This document shows, piece by piece, positions 53,076-63,656 of a stretch of 64,000 nt of DNA. Source of the DNA: Mammaliicoccus sp. Marseille-Q6498 (GTDB lineage Bacteria > Bacillota > Bacilli > Staphylococcales > Staphylococcaceae). The notes under the pieces were generated by a model. That model saw only the letters and a program-made list of their open reading frames with translations. It was not told the origin of the DNA and made no database searches. The DNA is taken from the NCBI RefSeq assembly GCF_946151045.1, contig NZ_CAMGYY010000002.1, positions 186,001 through 250,000 on the forward strand, written 5' to 3'. The position numbers and the translations under genes are program-made. How positions within the stretch are numbered: position 1 is the stretch's first letter; each line of letters opens with the position of its first letter.

Positions 53076-54254
53076 TTGAAAATGCCTAAAATCGTCAAGA
53101 TGTTAATTATAGGTATGGCGATTAATATTACTGGTTCTAGTTTTTTATGGCCGTTAAATACAATATATATGAATGAAGAATTAGGAAAGAGTTTAAGTAC
53201 TGCTGGTCTTGTTTTAATGTTTAATGCATTTGGCAGTGTTGTAGGTAATTTATTGGGCGGAACTTTATTTGATAAAGTTGGAGGTTATCGATCCATTATA
53301 TTTGCTTCAGTTTTAAATATTTTGAGTTTAATAGGACTGAACTTTTTGAATGATTGGCCATGGTATCCATTTTGGTTAATTATTTTAGGTTTTGGTGGTG
53401 GCGTTATTGTGCCTGCTATTTATGCAATGGCTGCAGCTAGTTGGCCAAATGGTGGTCGTACAACATTTAATGCCATTTACTTAGCGCAAAACTTAGGGGT
53501 TTCGTTAGGGGCAGCAGCAGGGGGATTTGTAGCTGACTTTAGTTTTAATTATATTTTTATGGCAAATCTTCTATTATATGTTGTCTTTATAGTGATCGCT
53601 TTAAAATATTACAATGTAGATTTAGACATCCATGTTAAAAATAACGAAGGACTTTCTAGCGCGGTAGATATTAAAGATAAAACTAAGTTTAAAGCACTCA
53701 TATTACTTTGTGTTATGTTCAGTTTATGTTGGATTGGTTATGTACAATGGCAAACGACCATTGCAACGTACACACAATCAGTCGGTATTTCTTTAAAACA
53801 ATATAGTTTATTATGGACGATAAATGGTGTGTTGATTTTAGTAGGTCAACCACTCATTGCACCGTTTATTAATCGATTTAAAGAACGTTTAAAATTACAA
53901 ATGTGTGTAGGTCTTGGGATATTTATTGTAAGTTATTTAGTAACGAGTATTGCAGAGCAGTTTACGTTGTTTGTTGTAGGCATGGTGATTTTAACATTTG
54001 GGGAAATGTTTGTATGGCCAGCAGTACCTGCAATTGCAAATAAATTAGCACCTAAAGGAAGAATGGGTGCATATCAAGGTATTGTGAATGCTTCATCAAC
54101 AATAGGAAAAGCATTTGGTCCCGTAGTTGGTGGGATCATTGTGGACGCGTTTGATATGACGGTGATGTTCTATAGTATGATTTTACTTATTCTAATAGGT
54201 TATTATTTCTTAATGATTTATGACAAAGGAATAAAAGATAAAGAAATTGTTTAA
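53076..54254 (+). CDS. Major facilitator superfamily transporter
   Basis: 392 residues from TTG 53076, 9 nt behind AAAGGG; an ATG at 53082 is 15 nt away from that site, so TTG is preferred with some doubt. Twelve membrane segments, with GTLFDKVGGYRSII (motif A) and the helix 5 region GGFVADFSFNYIFM. Resembles small drug exporters of the MFS. No substrate can be given. It precedes the leuS T-box. Confidence 0.8.
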   Translation: MKMPKIVKMLIIGMAINITGSSFLWPLNTIYMNEELGKSLSTAGLVLMFNAFGSVVGNLLGGTLFDKVGGYRSIIFASVLNILSLIGLNFLNDWPWYPFWLIILGFGGGVIVPAIYAMAAASWPNGGRTTFNAIYLAQNLGVSLGAAAGGFVADFSFNYIFMANLLLYVVFIVIALKYYNVDLDIHVKNNEGLSSAVDIKDKTKFKALILLCVMFSLCWIGYVQWQTTIATYTQSVGISLKQYSLLWTINGVLILVGQPLIAPFINRFKERLKLQMCVGLGIFIVSYLVTSIAEQFTLFVVGMVILTFGEMFVWPAVPAIANKLAPKGRMGAYQGIVNASSTIGKAFGPVVGGIIVDAFDMTVMFYSMILLILIGYYFLMIYDKGIKDKEIV

Positions 54255-54310
54255 TTTGAAATAAAACTTGCAAAATCAATAGAAATTGCATAATATTAGG
54301 ATGTATATTA

Positions 54311-54520
54311 AGGAGTAGTAGCTTATATGTGAATCTTAAGAGAGTCAGTGGTGGTGCGAACTGATGATATCCATAAAGTGAACTTACCAAATGTTATTAT
54401 TAATGAAAGCAATCTCAAATCTTATAAATGAAGTGCACTTTTTCAAGTGAATTCTGGGTGGTACCGCGGCACAATGATTGAAGTCGTCCCAACTGTTAAG
54501 ATGGTTGGGATGGCTTTTTT
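54311..54520 (+). promoter_or_regulatory. T-box leader of leuS
   Basis: T-box sequence TGGGTGGTACCGCGG (54455-54469), AG-bulge and GGTGGTGCGAAC in stem I, and specifier codon CTT (54383-54385, Leu) in GTGAACTTACCAA. Terminator arms GTCGTCCCAAC / GTTGGGATGGC (about 54483-54513) then Ts. Uncharged tRNA-Leu turns on leuS. Confidence 0.95.
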
Positions 54521-54543
54521 ATTTTATTAGGAGGAACATTTTA

Positions 54544-56928
54544 ATGAATTATAATCATCAACAAATTGAAAAAAAGTGGCAAGAATTTTGGGCAAATAAT
54601 AAAACGTTCAAAGCAAGTGACAATTTAGGACAAAAGAAATTCTACGCGTTAGATATGTTTCCATATCCATCAGGTGCAGGTCTACATGTAGGGCATCCTG
54701 AAGGTTACACTGCAACTGATATCGTATCTAGATATAAAAGAATGCAAGGATATAACGTATTACATCCAATGGGTTGGGATGCTTTTGGATTACCTGCAGA
54801 ACAATACGCAATTGATACAGGGAATGACCCTAAAGAATTTACAGCTAAAAATATTGCGACGTTTAAAAGACAAATCCAAGAATTAGGATTTTCATATGAT
54901 TGGGATAGAGAAGTTAATACAACAGATCCTGATTATTATAAATGGACACAATGGATTTTCATTCAATTATATAATAAAGGATTAGCGTATGTTGACGAAG
55001 TAGCAGTGAACTGGTGCCCAGCTTTAGGTACCGTATTATCAAATGAAGAAATTGTTGACGGCGTTTCTGAACGTGGTGGACACCCAGTTGTACGTAAACC
55101 AATGAGACAATGGGTTTTAAAAATCACTGAATATGCAGATAGATTATTAGAAGATTTAAATGATGTAGATTGGCCAGAATCAATTAAAGATATGCAACGA
55201 AACTGGATTGGTAGATCAGAAGGTGCAGAAGTCACTTTTAATATTGATAATACTGATTTATCATTCGACGTATTTACAACTAGACCAGATACAATTTACG
55301 GGGCAACTTTTGCAGTATTGTCACCTGAACATCCTTTAGTAGATCAAATTACGGCAGATAGTGAAAAAGAAACCGTTGAATCATATAAATTAGCAGCGTC
55401 ACGTAAATCTGATTTAGAAAGAACGGACTTAGCTAAAGATAAAAGTGGTGTATTTACAGGTGCATTTACTACTAATCCATTTACAGGTAAAAAGATGCCA
55501 ATTTGGATTGCTGACTACGTATTAATTAGTTACGGAACTGGTGCTGTTATGGCTGTTCCTGCACATGACGAAAGAGATGCTGAATTTGCTGAAAAATTCA
55601 ATCTAGATGTCATTACAGTTTATAACGAAGATGGAAAAATGATTGATTCTGACGTGTTAAATGGATTAACTCAAGAAGAATCAGTGCCTAAAGCGATAGA
55701 ATTACTTGAAGAAAAAGGTATCGGTCAGAAAAAAGTAAGTTATAAATTAAGAGACTGGTTATTTAGTCGTCAACGTTATTGGGGCGAACCAATTCCTGTT
55801 ATACATTGGGAAGACGGTACTATGACAACAGTTCCAGAAGAAGAATTACCACTTTTATTACCAGAAACTGATCAAGTCAAACCATCTGGTACAGGAGAAT
55901 CACCACTTGCTAATATTGATGATTTTATCAATGTCGTTGATCCTAAAACAGGTATGAAAGGTCGTCGCGAAACGAATACAATGCCTCAATGGGCAGGTAG
56001 TTGTTGGTATTATTTAAGATATATTGACCCACATAATGATAAACAATTAGCAGATCCTGAAAAATTAAAACATTGGTTACCAGTTGATTTATATATTGGT
56101 GGCGTTGAACATGCTGTATTACATTTACTATATTCAAGATTTTGGCATAAAGTACTTTATGATATTGGTGTTGTTCCAACTAAAGAGCCATTCCAAAAAT
56201 TATATAACCAAGGTATGATTCTTGGTGAAGGTAACGAAAAAATGAGTAAATCTAAAGGTAATGTCGTAAATCCTGACGACATAGTTAAATCACATGGTGC
56301 TGATACATTAAGACTTTATGAAATGTTCATGGGACCACTTGATGCTGCAATTGCTTGGAGTGAAAATGGACTAGACGGCTCACGTCGTTTCTTAGATAGA
56401 ATATGGCGTTTACTAGTAACTGAAGACGGGAATATATCAAGTAAAGTTGTTGATGAAACGACATCTAACTTAGACAAAGTTTATAATCAAACTGTTAAAA
56501 AAGTTACAGAAGACTATGATACTTTGAACTTCAATACAGCTATTAGTCAAATGATGGTATTTATTAACGAATGTTATAAACAAGATAAATTTAACAAATC
56601 TTATGTAGAAGGCTTTGTTAAAATGCTATCACCAATTGCACCACATATTTCAGAAGAATTATGGTCTAAACTAGGTCATACAGATACAGTGACTTATGAA
56701 GAATGGCCAACTTTTGATGAATCATTACTCGTTGATAACGAAGTAGAAATTGTTATCCAAGTTAATGGTAAATTAAAAGATAAAATTAAAATTTCAAAAG
56801 ACCTTTCTAAAGAAGATATGGAAAAAGTAGCTTTTGAAAATGAAAAAATTAAAGAAGCTATAGAAGGTAAAACTGTAAGAAAAGTAATTGCAGTACCTCA
56901 AAAATTAGTTAACATCGTAGCAAATTAA
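54544..56928 (+). CDS. leuS: Leucyl-tRNA synthetase
   Basis: 794 residues. HIGH-type motif in [16 protein letters not shown] (about residue 40), KMSKS in [10 protein letters not shown] (about residue 575), an editing domain ([15 protein letters not shown] and [15 protein letters not shown]) and the C-terminal anticodon-binding domain. The chosen ATG is 54544 behind AGGAGG; a longer frame to 54478 runs through the T-box terminator and is not used. Controlled by the T-box. Confidence 0.97.
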   Translation: MNYNHQQIEKKWQEFWANNKTFKASDNLGQKKFYALDMFPYPSGAGLHVGHPEGYTATDIVSRYKRMQGYNVLHPMGWDAFGLPAEQYAIDTGNDPKEFTAKNIATFKRQIQELGFSYDWDREVNTTDPDYYKWTQWIFIQLYNKGLAYVDEVAVNWCPALGTVLSNEEIVDGVSERGGHPVVRKPMRQWVLKITEYADRLLEDLNDVDWPESIKDMQRNWIGRSEGAEVTFNIDNTDLSFDVFTTRPDTIYGATFAVLSPEHPLVDQITADSEKETVESYKLAASRKSDLERTDLAKDKSGVFTGAFTTNPFTGKKMPIWIADYVLISYGTGAVMAVPAHDERDAEFAEKFNLDVITVYNEDGKMIDSDVLNGLTQEESVPKAIELLEEKGIGQKKVSYKLRDWLFSRQRYWGEPIPVIHWEDGTMTTVPEEELPLLLPETDQVKPSGTGESPLANIDDFINVVDPKTGMKGRRETNTMPQWAGSCWYYLRYIDPHNDKQLADPEKLKHWLPVDLYIGGVEHAVLHLLYSRFWHKVLYDIGVVPTKEPFQKLYNQGMILGEGNEKMSKSKGNVVNPDDIVKSHGADTLRLYEMFMGPLDAAIAWSENGLDGSRRFLDRIWRLLVTEDGNISSKVVDETTSNLDKVYNQTVKKVTEDYDTLNFNTAISQMMVFINECYKQDKFNKSYVEGFVKMLSPIAPHISEELWSKLGHTDTVTYEEWPTFDESLLVDNEVEIVIQVNGKLKDKIKISKDLSKEDMEKVAFENEKIKEAIEGKTVRKVIAVPQKLVNIVAN

Positions 56929-56948
56929 TGAGATAGGAGTGCTTAAGA

Positions 56949-57260
56949 ATGAAAGAAATAACAGTTACTGAATTAGCAAATAAAGTCTCATCAAGTGAAC
57001 CAATTAATATAATTGATGTAAGAGAAAATGATGAAGTAGCATTTGGTATGATTCCTGGAGCTAAACATATACCAATGGGAGAAGTGCCTAACGAATTAAA
57101 TCATTTTAATAAAGATCAAACTTACTATATTATATGCGCCGGTGGTATTAGAAGCGCGAAAGTAGTCGATTATTTAGAAGACCATGATATTGACGCTGTT
57201 AATGTAGAAGGCGGCATGCATGAGTGGGGCGACGAAGGTTTAGAGAATAATAGAATATAA
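56949..57260 (+). CDS. Rhodanese-like protein
   Basis: 103 residues, single rhodanese domain. Active-site loop IICAGGIRSAK holds the catalytic Cys (about residue 65), so sulphur transfer is possible. NIIDVRENDEVAFGMIPGAKHIP is the family's CH2A strand and GGMHEWGDEGL its end. It starts 20 nt after leuS with TAGGAG and is probably in the same transcript. The terminator after it adjoins repeat element D. Confidence 0.88.
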   Translation: MKEITVTELANKVSSSEPINIIDVRENDEVAFGMIPGAKHIPMGEVPNELNHFNKDQTYYIICAGGIRSAKVVDYLEDHDIDAVNVEGGMHEWGDEGLENNRI

Positions 57261-57261
57261 T

Positions 57262-57298
57262 AAAAAAGTCTGGGACGTTAATATCCCAGACTTTTTTT
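57262..57298. terminator. Terminator after the rhodanese gene
   Basis: AAAAAAGTCTGGGAC ... ATCCCAGACTTTTTTT, the CTGGGAC terminator type. Confidence 0.9.
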
Positions 57299-57686
57299 AT
57301 TTATATTATGTAGATAAATATAACCGATTAAAAACTCGCTTGCCTAGGGTACAGTCTCAGCCTGTAGTCTTCGACTTGTACTAAACGCTTAGGCGTCTCG
57401 TTTTTAATCGGGTTAGGATATATTCTAAGGAGCATTATTCAGAATTCTGCTCCTTACAGCATTCTAACGAGCATTATTCAGAATTCTGCTCCTTACAGCA
57501 TTCTAACGAGCATTATTCGGAATTCTGCTCCTTACAGCATTCTAACGAGCATTATTCAGAATTCTGCTCCTTACAGAGTTCTAACGAGCATTTCTCAGAA
57601 TTCTGCTCCTTAGAATGTGTTTCATCATCATTTATAAACTCTCGCTCTGCTAACAAGATCATTTTAAGTGACTTTTTAGACAAACT
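57299..57686 (+). repeat. Composite repeat element D
   Basis: About 385 bp. Left module 57309-57415: GTAGATAAATATAACCG, then the foldable core with ACGCTTAGGC in place of TTCCCTCAGGC. Cargo: five tandem units with a 39-bp period starting at 57422, 57461, 57500, 57539 and 57578, each palindromic (CTAACGAGCA ... TGCTCCTTA around CAGAATTCTG with an EcoRI-like GAATTC). Right end (about 57645-57685): GCTAACAAGATCATTTTAAG then TGACTTTTTAGACAAAC. Flanking terminators differ from one another. Confidence 0.85.
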
Positions 57687-57727
57687 AAAACAAACCAAAC
57701 GTGTGTATACCGTTTGGTTTGTTTTTT
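57687..57727. terminator. Terminator of the HI0933 gene
   Basis: ACAAACCAAACG-tgtgtata-CCGTTTGGTTTGT, A-run and T-run. It overlaps the stop of the minus-strand gene. Confidence 0.88.
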
Positions 57728-58982
57728 ATTTATATATAGAAGCATTATGTCCTGCGACATATCCTGTTACTAAAGCGCTCGTAATATTATATCCGCCTGT
57801 GTAACCGTGAATATCTAATACTTCACCTGAGAAGAACAGTCCTGAACATATTTTAGATTGCATCGTGTTTGGCTCGATTTCTTTTATGTTTACACCGCCA
57901 CCGGTTACGAATGCTTTATCAATTGGTAACGTACCATTTACTGTAAATGTAAATTCTTTTAGATTATCAACAAAAGTTCTAATAGCTTGTTGTGATAAAT
58001 GGTGGTACGTAATGTCGATATCTATGTTTGATTGTTCTAAAATGAAATGTAAGTATCTTTCTTGGATCAGTCCTTTTAAAGCATTTTTTATTGCTTTATT
58101 AGGTTCATCTTTTAATTTTTTTACGATTTGTTGTTCTAAGTCGTGTTTCTTAATTTCTGGAAAGGCGTCTATTGCCATTTTAATTTCTTGTTTCTTCTGT
58201 GATTGTTGTTCTTTATATATGAATTGACTACATCTTAATGCGGCTGGACCGGATACACCGAAATGGGTAAATAACATATCCATTTGATGAGTTATTCTAG
58301 GTTTACCGTTTTTCTTTAAAACGGAAAGTCCAATATCTTGTAAACTTAAGCCTTGAAGTATTTTATTTTTTATAAAAGGCTCGTTTGATTTAATTGGTAC
58401 TTCAGTAGGGAATAGGTCTGTAATAGAGTGACCTAGCTGCTCTGCGAATTTATAACCATCACCTGTTGAACCTGTGTGAGGAACACTACAACCACCTGAC
58501 GCAATAATAACTGTTTTACAAGGGATAAATGTTCCATTTTGTAATGTTATTCCTGTTATTTGTTGATTTTCGCTCTCAATAGATGATACTGTAGTTTCTT
58601 GTCGTATCTCAACACCATTGTCTTTTATAGATTGAACTAATGCATCTACAACATCTTGGGCGCGATTAGAAACAGGAAACATTCGTCCGTGATCTTCTTC
58701 TTTTAATTGTACATTTCGAGATTCAAAAAATTGAATGATGGATTCATTGTCGAAAGTTGAAAATGGACTGTAAAGAAATTTTCCATTTCCGGGAATATTT
58801 TTTATAATTTCTGCGTAAGGTAAACGATTTGTAACGTTACATCTGCCACCACCAGATATACGTAATTTACGTCCTAAACCTTTTTTCTTTTCTATTAATA
58901 GTACGCTGTGGCCATCTTTACTTGCACTATAAGCGGCCATTAAACCACTTGGACCAGCGCCAATTATAATTGTATGATACAT
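57726..58982 (-). CDS. HI0933-family flavoprotein
   Basis: 418 residues. N-terminal FAD motif [18 protein letters not shown], then GGGRCNVTN and the C-terminal [20 protein letters not shown] with [15 protein letters not shown], the diagnostic pattern of the HI0933/YhiN family. An FAD-dependent oxidoreductase; in Bacillus and E. coli the physiological reaction is unclear. GGAGGT precedes the ATG. It is convergent to leuS-rhodanese across element D. Confidence 0.9.
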   Translation of the reverse strand: MYHTIIIGAGPSGLMAAYSASKDGHSVLLIEKKKGLGRKLRISGGGRCNVTNRLPYAEIIKNIPGNGKFLYSPFSTFDNESIIQFFESRNVQLKEEDHGRMFPVSNRAQDVVDALVQSIKDNGVEIRQETTVSSIESENQQITGITLQNGTFIPCKTVIIASGGCSVPHTGSTGDGYKFAEQLGHSITDLFPTEVPIKSNEPFIKNKILQGLSLQDIGLSVLKKNGKPRITHQMDMLFTHFGVSGPAALRCSQFIYKEQQSQKKQEIKMAIDAFPEIKKHDLEQQIVKKLKDEPNKAIKNALKGLIQERYLHFILEQSNIDIDITYHHLSQQAIRTFVDNLKEFTFTVNGTLPIDKAFVTGGGVNIKEIEPNTMQSKICSGLFFSGEVLDIHGYTGGYNITSALVTGYVAGHNASIYK

Positions 58983-59104
58983 ATGTTACCTCCAAAATTC
59001 GATGTACTGATATTTTAACGAATAAAGTGATTCAAAAAAAGTAGTAGAATAGAAATAAACCTGTTATTATTAAATTTAAAAGTAAATCAGATAGGGATGA
59101 AATT

Positions 59105-60739
59105 ATGTCAGAAAGTAAAGCGTTAGTGAGAGGAACCTTTCTACTCACGGCTAGTATATTGATTACAAAAGTATTAGGAATTTTATATTTAATTCCGTTT
59201 TATGCAATTATAGGCGATGAAAAAAATCTTGCTCCATTTACATATGCTTATCAACCATACACAATCATTATAACAATAGCAACTGCCGGCGTACCTTTAG
59301 CAGCTGCAAAATATGTTTCAAAATATAATGCATTAGGTGCTTATAAAGTGAGTCGGAAATTATACAGATCAAGTTTTCTTGTTATGTCAGTCTCAGGGAT
59401 ACTTGGATTTTTCATTTTATACTTCTTATCACCAACTATTGCTCATTTAACTTTAGCAAATAATGGTGGAATTGAAGGTGGCTGGAAAGTAGAGGACATT
59501 ACAACTGTCATTCGAACAATTAGTTTTGTAGTTTTATTTATTCCATTGTTAGCAACTTGGAGAGGTATTTTCCAAGGATTCAATTCAATGGGACCAACAG
59601 CAGTTTCAGAAGTAACGGAACAAGTGGCACGTATTGCTTTTATTTTAGGTGGAAGCTATATCGTGTTAAACGTTATGAATGGATCCGTAATAATGGCTAA
59701 CCAAGTTGCAACTTTTGCAGCTGGAATTGGTGCGATAATTGCATTATTAACGCTGTTATATTTTTGGGTTAAGAGAAGTCACTTAATTAAAGCTGAAGTT
59801 GAACAAGATGTAAGTGATATTGATGTTTCTTATGTCAAAATTTATAAAGAAATTATTAAGTACAGCATTCCGTTTGTAATTGTAAGTTTATGTTTTCCTA
59901 TCATTAGTTTAATTGACCAATTTACACATAACAGTGGTCTTGAAATCGCGGGTGTAGGTAGAGAATTACAAGATATCTACTTTACGATGCTAAGTATGAC
60001 GACTAATAAAATCGTTATGATTCCAACATCACTAGCAGCTGGTTTTGCAGTAAGTTTAGTACCGTTTATTACGAATACTTATAATACAGGGCGTATTGAC
60101 GCTATGCATCACCAAATTAGAAAATCACTTGGCGTATTATTATATTTAACGGTTCCAGCTTCACTAGGAATTATGGTGTTATCACAACCTTTATATAACG
60201 TCTTTTATAGTTATAGTCCAATGGGTACAGAAATTTTATTCTGGTATGCACCAGTAAGTATTTTAATTGCTTTATTATCTGTAACTGCAGCGATGTTACA
60301 AGGTATTGATAAACAAGGCTTAACAGTATGGATTGTAATAGGGGCATTAGTCGTAAAAGCGATTATTAACTTGCCTTTAGTAGCTGTATTCCATACTTTA
60401 GGTGCAGTGTTAGGTACTGCTATAGCCTTGGCAGTCGCAGTAGGATTTAATTGCTACGTACTTTGGAAACATGCTGGATTTAACTTTAATATAACTATTT
60501 ATCACACATTGAAAATTACATTGTACACAATTATTATGATGTTATTTGTGGAAATAAGTTATTTACTTCTTTCTTTAGTTGTAGATCCTACTTCTAAAAT
60601 GGGCGCATTAATTATTTTAATAGTAGGTGCAATAGTAGGTATGATTGTATATGGATATTTAACAATGCGTTCTCGTTTAGCAGATGAATTCTTAGGAGAA
60701 ATAACAAGTAAAATTAGACGTAAAATTAAGTGGGTGTAA
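59105..60739 (+). CDS. Lipid II flippase-type membrane protein (MurJ/SpoVB family)
   Basis: 544 residues, fourteen or so membrane segments, MVF-like polysaccharide-exporter fold. N-terminal LVRGTFLLTASILITKVLGI and TAGVPLAAAKYVSKYNA match the MurJ/SpoVB/YtgP group, which in staphylococci includes MurJ, so lipid II flipping is the probable role. GGGATG precedes the ATG. It is followed in 3 nt by the pseudouridine synthase gene, so they share a transcript. Confidence 0.85.
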   Translation: MSESKALVRGTFLLTASILITKVLGILYLIPFYAIIGDEKNLAPFTYAYQPYTIIITIATAGVPLAAAKYVSKYNALGAYKVSRKLYRSSFLVMSVSGILGFFILYFLSPTIAHLTLANNGGIEGGWKVEDITTVIRTISFVVLFIPLLATWRGIFQGFNSMGPTAVSEVTEQVARIAFILGGSYIVLNVMNGSVIMANQVATFAAGIGAIIALLTLLYFWVKRSHLIKAEVEQDVSDIDVSYVKIYKEIIKYSIPFVIVSLCFPIISLIDQFTHNSGLEIAGVGRELQDIYFTMLSMTTNKIVMIPTSLAAGFAVSLVPFITNTYNTGRIDAMHHQIRKSLGVLLYLTVPASLGIMVLSQPLYNVFYSYSPMGTEILFWYAPVSILIALLSVTAAMLQGIDKQGLTVWIVIGALVVKAIINLPLVAVFHTLGAVLGTAIALAVAVGFNCYVLWKHAGFNFNITIYHTLKITLYTIIMMLFVEISYLLLSLVVDPTSKMGALIILIVGAIVGMIVYGYLTMRSRLADEFLGEITSKIRRKIKWV

Positions 60740-60742
60740 TAA

Positions 60743-61450
60743 ATGAGGTTAGATAAATTTTTAGCAAATGCAGGTATTGGAACAAGAAAAGAAGTGAAAA
60801 AGTTTTTAAAGAAAAACTTAGTAACTGTGAATGATGAAATAGTGAAAAAACCTGAGATGCATATCAACCCTGAAGAAGATACTGTAACTTTTGATGATAT
60901 ACCAATTGAATATGAACCAGTTGTATATTTAATGATGAACAAACCAGCAGGATATATTTCAGCAACTGAAGATGATGAACATGAAACAGTTATCGATATC
61001 GTACCTGAATACATGCATTTAGACATTTTCCCTGTAGGACGTTTAGATAAAGACACAGAAGGATTACTATTGCTTACGAACGATGGAAAGTTTTCACATC
61101 AAATTATGAGCCCTAAACAAAAAGTACCGAAGTTATATTACGCTGAGTTAGACGGTTTTATAAAAGAAGAAGCAATAGATGTTTTTAAAAAAGGAATCGA
61201 TTTAGGTGATTTTACTTCCACACCAAGTGAATTAGAGATACTTGAAAATGGTGATGAATCAAAAGCATTAGTAACCATTTATGAAGGGAAATTCCATCAA
61301 GTTAAAAGAATGTTTCATTCAATCAATTGTGAAGTGACATTTTTGAAAAGATTAAAAATCGGACAATTGGAATTAGATGAAAATCTTGAACCTGGTGAAT
61401 ATAGACATTTAACTGAAGAAGATTTTAATCTTTTAAATATAAATCATTAA
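60743..61450 (+). CDS. RsuA-family rRNA pseudouridine synthase
   Basis: 235 residues. An N-terminal S4 RNA-binding domain (RLDKFLANAGIGTRKEVKKF) and the catalytic domain with GRLDKDTEGLLLLTNDG (catalytic Asp). It modifies a uridine of 16S or 23S rRNA; RsuA fits the length. Starts 3 nt after the flippase stop. A sigma-B promoter lies in the short gap that follows, before the YtxH gene. Confidence 0.92.
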   Translation: MRLDKFLANAGIGTRKEVKKFLKKNLVTVNDEIVKKPEMHINPEEDTVTFDDIPIEYEPVVYLMMNKPAGYISATEDDEHETVIDIVPEYMHLDIFPVGRLDKDTEGLLLLTNDGKFSHQIMSPKQKVPKLYYAELDGFIKEEAIDVFKKGIDLGDFTSTPSELEILENGDESKALVTIYEGKFHQVKRMFHSINCEVTFLKRLKIGQLELDENLEPGEYRHLTEEDFNLLNINH

Positions 61451-61455
61451 AATAT

Positions 61456-61480
61456 GTTTATAAAAAAACGCTGCGGGTAT
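61456..61480 (+). promoter_or_regulatory. Sigma-B promoter of the YtxH gene
   Basis: GTTTAT, 13 nt spacer, GGGTAT, near-consensus for the general-stress sigma factor, 37 nt before the start. Confidence 0.7.
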
Positions 61481-61516
61481 AATTAATTATATTAACGAAA
61501 ACAGAGGTGGATATAA

Positions 61517-61942
61517 ATGGCTAAAAAAGCAGGATTATTTAAAACATTATTAGTACTTGGGGGAACTGCAGCAGCGGTTGTCTTATCTAAAAAAGAAAAC
61601 AGAGATAAATTAAAAGATGAGTACGGTAAATACAAAGAAGACCCAGAAAGCTACAAAGAAAATGCTAAACAAAAAGCATCAGAAGTAAAAGGTAAAGCAC
61701 AAGACGAGTATTCTAAATATAAAGAAGATCCAACTTCTTATAAAGAATCAGCAAAAGAAAAAGCAAAAACTGAATTCCAAAAAGCAAAAGAAGATCCAAA
61801 AGGTTATGCTTCAAATGCGAAATCTCGTATTAAAAAAGAAGACGAAGATCCAACAGAACAACGTGAAGCTAAGTTTGATGACGAAGGCGGCACAGCTAAC
61901 GGGAACTTACGAGTTGTAACTGAAGAAGATTTAAAAAAATAA
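61517..61942 (+). CDS. YtxH-domain stress protein
   Basis: 141 residues. An N-terminal membrane helix (KTLLVLGGTAAAVVLS, about 10-25) and a long charged amphipathic part with repeats YKEDPESYKENAKQKA, YKEDPTSYKESAKEKA and AKEDPKGYASNA, resembling LEA-like general-stress proteins. YtxH of Bacillus is under sigma-B. Here a good sigma-B promoter precedes it, so general stress induction is likely. AGAGGTGG precedes the ATG. Confidence 0.82.
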   Translation: MAKKAGLFKTLLVLGGTAAAVVLSKKENRDKLKDEYGKYKEDPESYKENAKQKASEVKGKAQDEYSKYKEDPTSYKESAKEKAKTEFQKAKEDPKGYASNAKSRIKKEDEDPTEQREAKFDDEGGTANGNLRVVTEEDLKK

Positions 61943-61952
61943 TAAATTAACG

Positions 61953-61985
61953 AGGGCTGAGACAAAAAAGTCTCAGCCCTTTTTC
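61953..61985 (+). terminator. Terminator after the YtxH gene
   Basis: GGGCTGAGAC-aaaaaa-GTCTCAGCCC then Ts, the CTGAGAC terminator type. Confidence 0.92.
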
Positions 61986-62096
61986 TGTTTCTAGTTTTTT
62001 TGTATTTCACTGACATAGTTGGGAATATTATAAATAAGCATTTTATTATGGAATAGATTGGGGTATGGGAAATAATTCGAAATAAATTTTTAATTT

Positions 62097-62122
62097 TATA
62101 TACGACCTTAGTCGTACGTATA
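62097..62122. promoter_or_regulatory. Inverted repeat upstream of pepV
   Basis: TACGAC-CTTA-GTCGTA (62101-62116) in a longer, AT-rich TATA-flanked block, about 120 nt before pepV. Operator-like; the regulator is unknown. The remaining gap (61986-62237) has no gene. Confidence 0.35.
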
Positions 62123-62237
62123 AGGAAATAAAATTGAACGTAAAAAAAACGAAAATTATTGCTTTTTCTATTTCATATTTTTAAAAATATCATGTATTAT
62201 ATAGATAACTATTCAAGTAAGAAAGAGATGATTTTCG

Positions 62238-63656
62238 ATGTGGAGAAATAAAGTTAAAGAATATGAAGAAGATATTGTTAATGATTTAAAGGGGCTCTTA
62301 AGCATCGAAAGTGTAAGAAATGATGCTGAAAGTACATATGAAGCACCAGTTGGTCCTGGACCAAAAGAAGCGTTGAATTACATGTATCATCTTGGAGAAA
62401 GAGATGGATTTTCTTACACTGATATTGAAAATATTGTAGGTAGAATTGAAGCGGGTAAAGGGGAAGATGTTTTAGGTATCTTATGTCACGTTGACGTCGT
62501 GCCTGCTGGTGCAGGATGGGATTCCGATCCATTTAACCCAGTAGAAACAGAAGACGCTATAATAGCACGTGGTACGTTAGATGATAAAGGTCCTACGATT
62601 GCTGCTTACTATGCGGTTAAAATTTTAGAAGATATGAAAGTCGATTGGAAGAAACGTATACATATTATTGTGGGTACTGACGAAGAATCAGATTGGAAAT
62701 GTACAGATAGATATTTCGAAACAGAAGAAATGCCAACTGTAGGTTTTGCACCTGATGCAGAGTTCCCATTAATTCATGGGGAAAAAGGCATTGTAACTTT
62801 TAATATACTTCAATCTGGTTATGTAGAAGATAGTGATGAACCTGAAGTGGAATTAAAAGCTTTCTTCTCTGGTGAAAGATTTAATATGGTACCAGACACA
62901 GCTCAAGCTAAACTATTAATTAAAGAACAAATGACAAATGTCGTTCAAAATTTCGAGTCATTTTTAAACACACATGAACTTGAAGGTGAAACGTCAATTG
63001 ATGAAGGTTTCTTGAATTTAACAGTATTTGGTAAATCAGCTCACGGAATGGATCCAACTTTAGGACTTAATGCAGGACTTTATTTAATCCAATTTTTAAA
63101 TGAGTTGAAGTTGGACAAATATGCTAGTGCATACGTGAAGTTTGCAAATGATTATTTAGTTGATTCTCCTAAAGGTGAAAAAATGGGTATGAAATTTGCA
63201 ACTGAAGAAATGGGCGAAGTAACAACTAATACAGGTATAATGAGTTATACAGATGTTGATGGTGGACAATTCGGCATAAATTTAAGATATCCAGAAGGTT
63301 TTAATTTCGACGAATCTTTAGCACGTTTTAAAAATGAAGTATCTGATCGTGGCTTCGAAATTGAAATGGACAAACATCAATTACCACATTACGTAGATAA
63401 AAATGATCCATTTATTGATAAATTAATTTCGGCTTATCGTAATCAAACAGGAGACCAAGCTGAACCGTATACTATAGGTGGCGGCACATACGCCAGAAAC
63501 TTAGACAAAGGTGTAGCATTTGGCGCAATGTTCAAAGACTCAGAAGACTTAATGCATCAAAAAAACGAATACATTACTAAGAAGCAATTGTTTAACGCAA
63601 CAGCAATATACTTAGAAGCAATTTATAATGTTTGTGTAAAGGATGAGGTTAAATGA
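62238..63656 (+). CDS. pepV: Dipeptidase PepV (M20 metallopeptidase)
   Basis: 472 residues, typical for PepV. Metal ligands in [16 protein letters not shown] (His, Asp), GTLDDKGPT (Asp/Glu) and [11 protein letters not shown]; the lid domain is around residues 190-350 and the C-terminal [10 protein letters not shown] completes the second metal site. It cleaves dipeptides, with broad specificity. AAGAGATG is a weak SD. The end overlaps dat by 4 nt (ATGA), so both are translated together, as in other staphylococci. Confidence 0.92.
   Translation: MWRNKVKEYEEDIVNDLKGLLSIESVRNDAESTYEAPVGPGPKEALNYMYHLGERDGFSYTDIENIVGRIEAGKGEDVLGILCHVDVVPAGAGWDSDPFNPVETEDAIIARGTLDDKGPTIAAYYAVKILEDMKVDWKKRIHIIVGTDEESDWKCTDRYFETEEMPTVGFAPDAEFPLIHGEKGIVTFNILQSGYVEDSDEPEVELKAFFSGERFNMVPDTAQAKLLIKEQMTNVVQNFESFLNTHELEGETSIDEGFLNLTVFGKSAHGMDPTLGLNAGLYLIQFLNELKLDKYASAYVKFANDYLVDSPKGEKMGMKFATEEMGEVTTNTGIMSYTDVDGGQFGINLRYPEGFNFDESLARFKNEVSDRGFEIEMDKHQLPHYVDKNDPFIDKLISAYRNQTGDQAEPYTIGGGTYARNLDKGVAFGAMFKDSEDLMHQKNEYITKKQLFNATAIYLEAIYNVCVKDEVK

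Noticed and set aside
54478..54543. N-terminal extension of leuS
   Set aside because: It runs through the T-box terminator; ATG 54544 has a strong SD.
57422..57620. CRISPR array in element D
   Set aside because: The 39-bp units follow each other without spacers; each is a palindrome.
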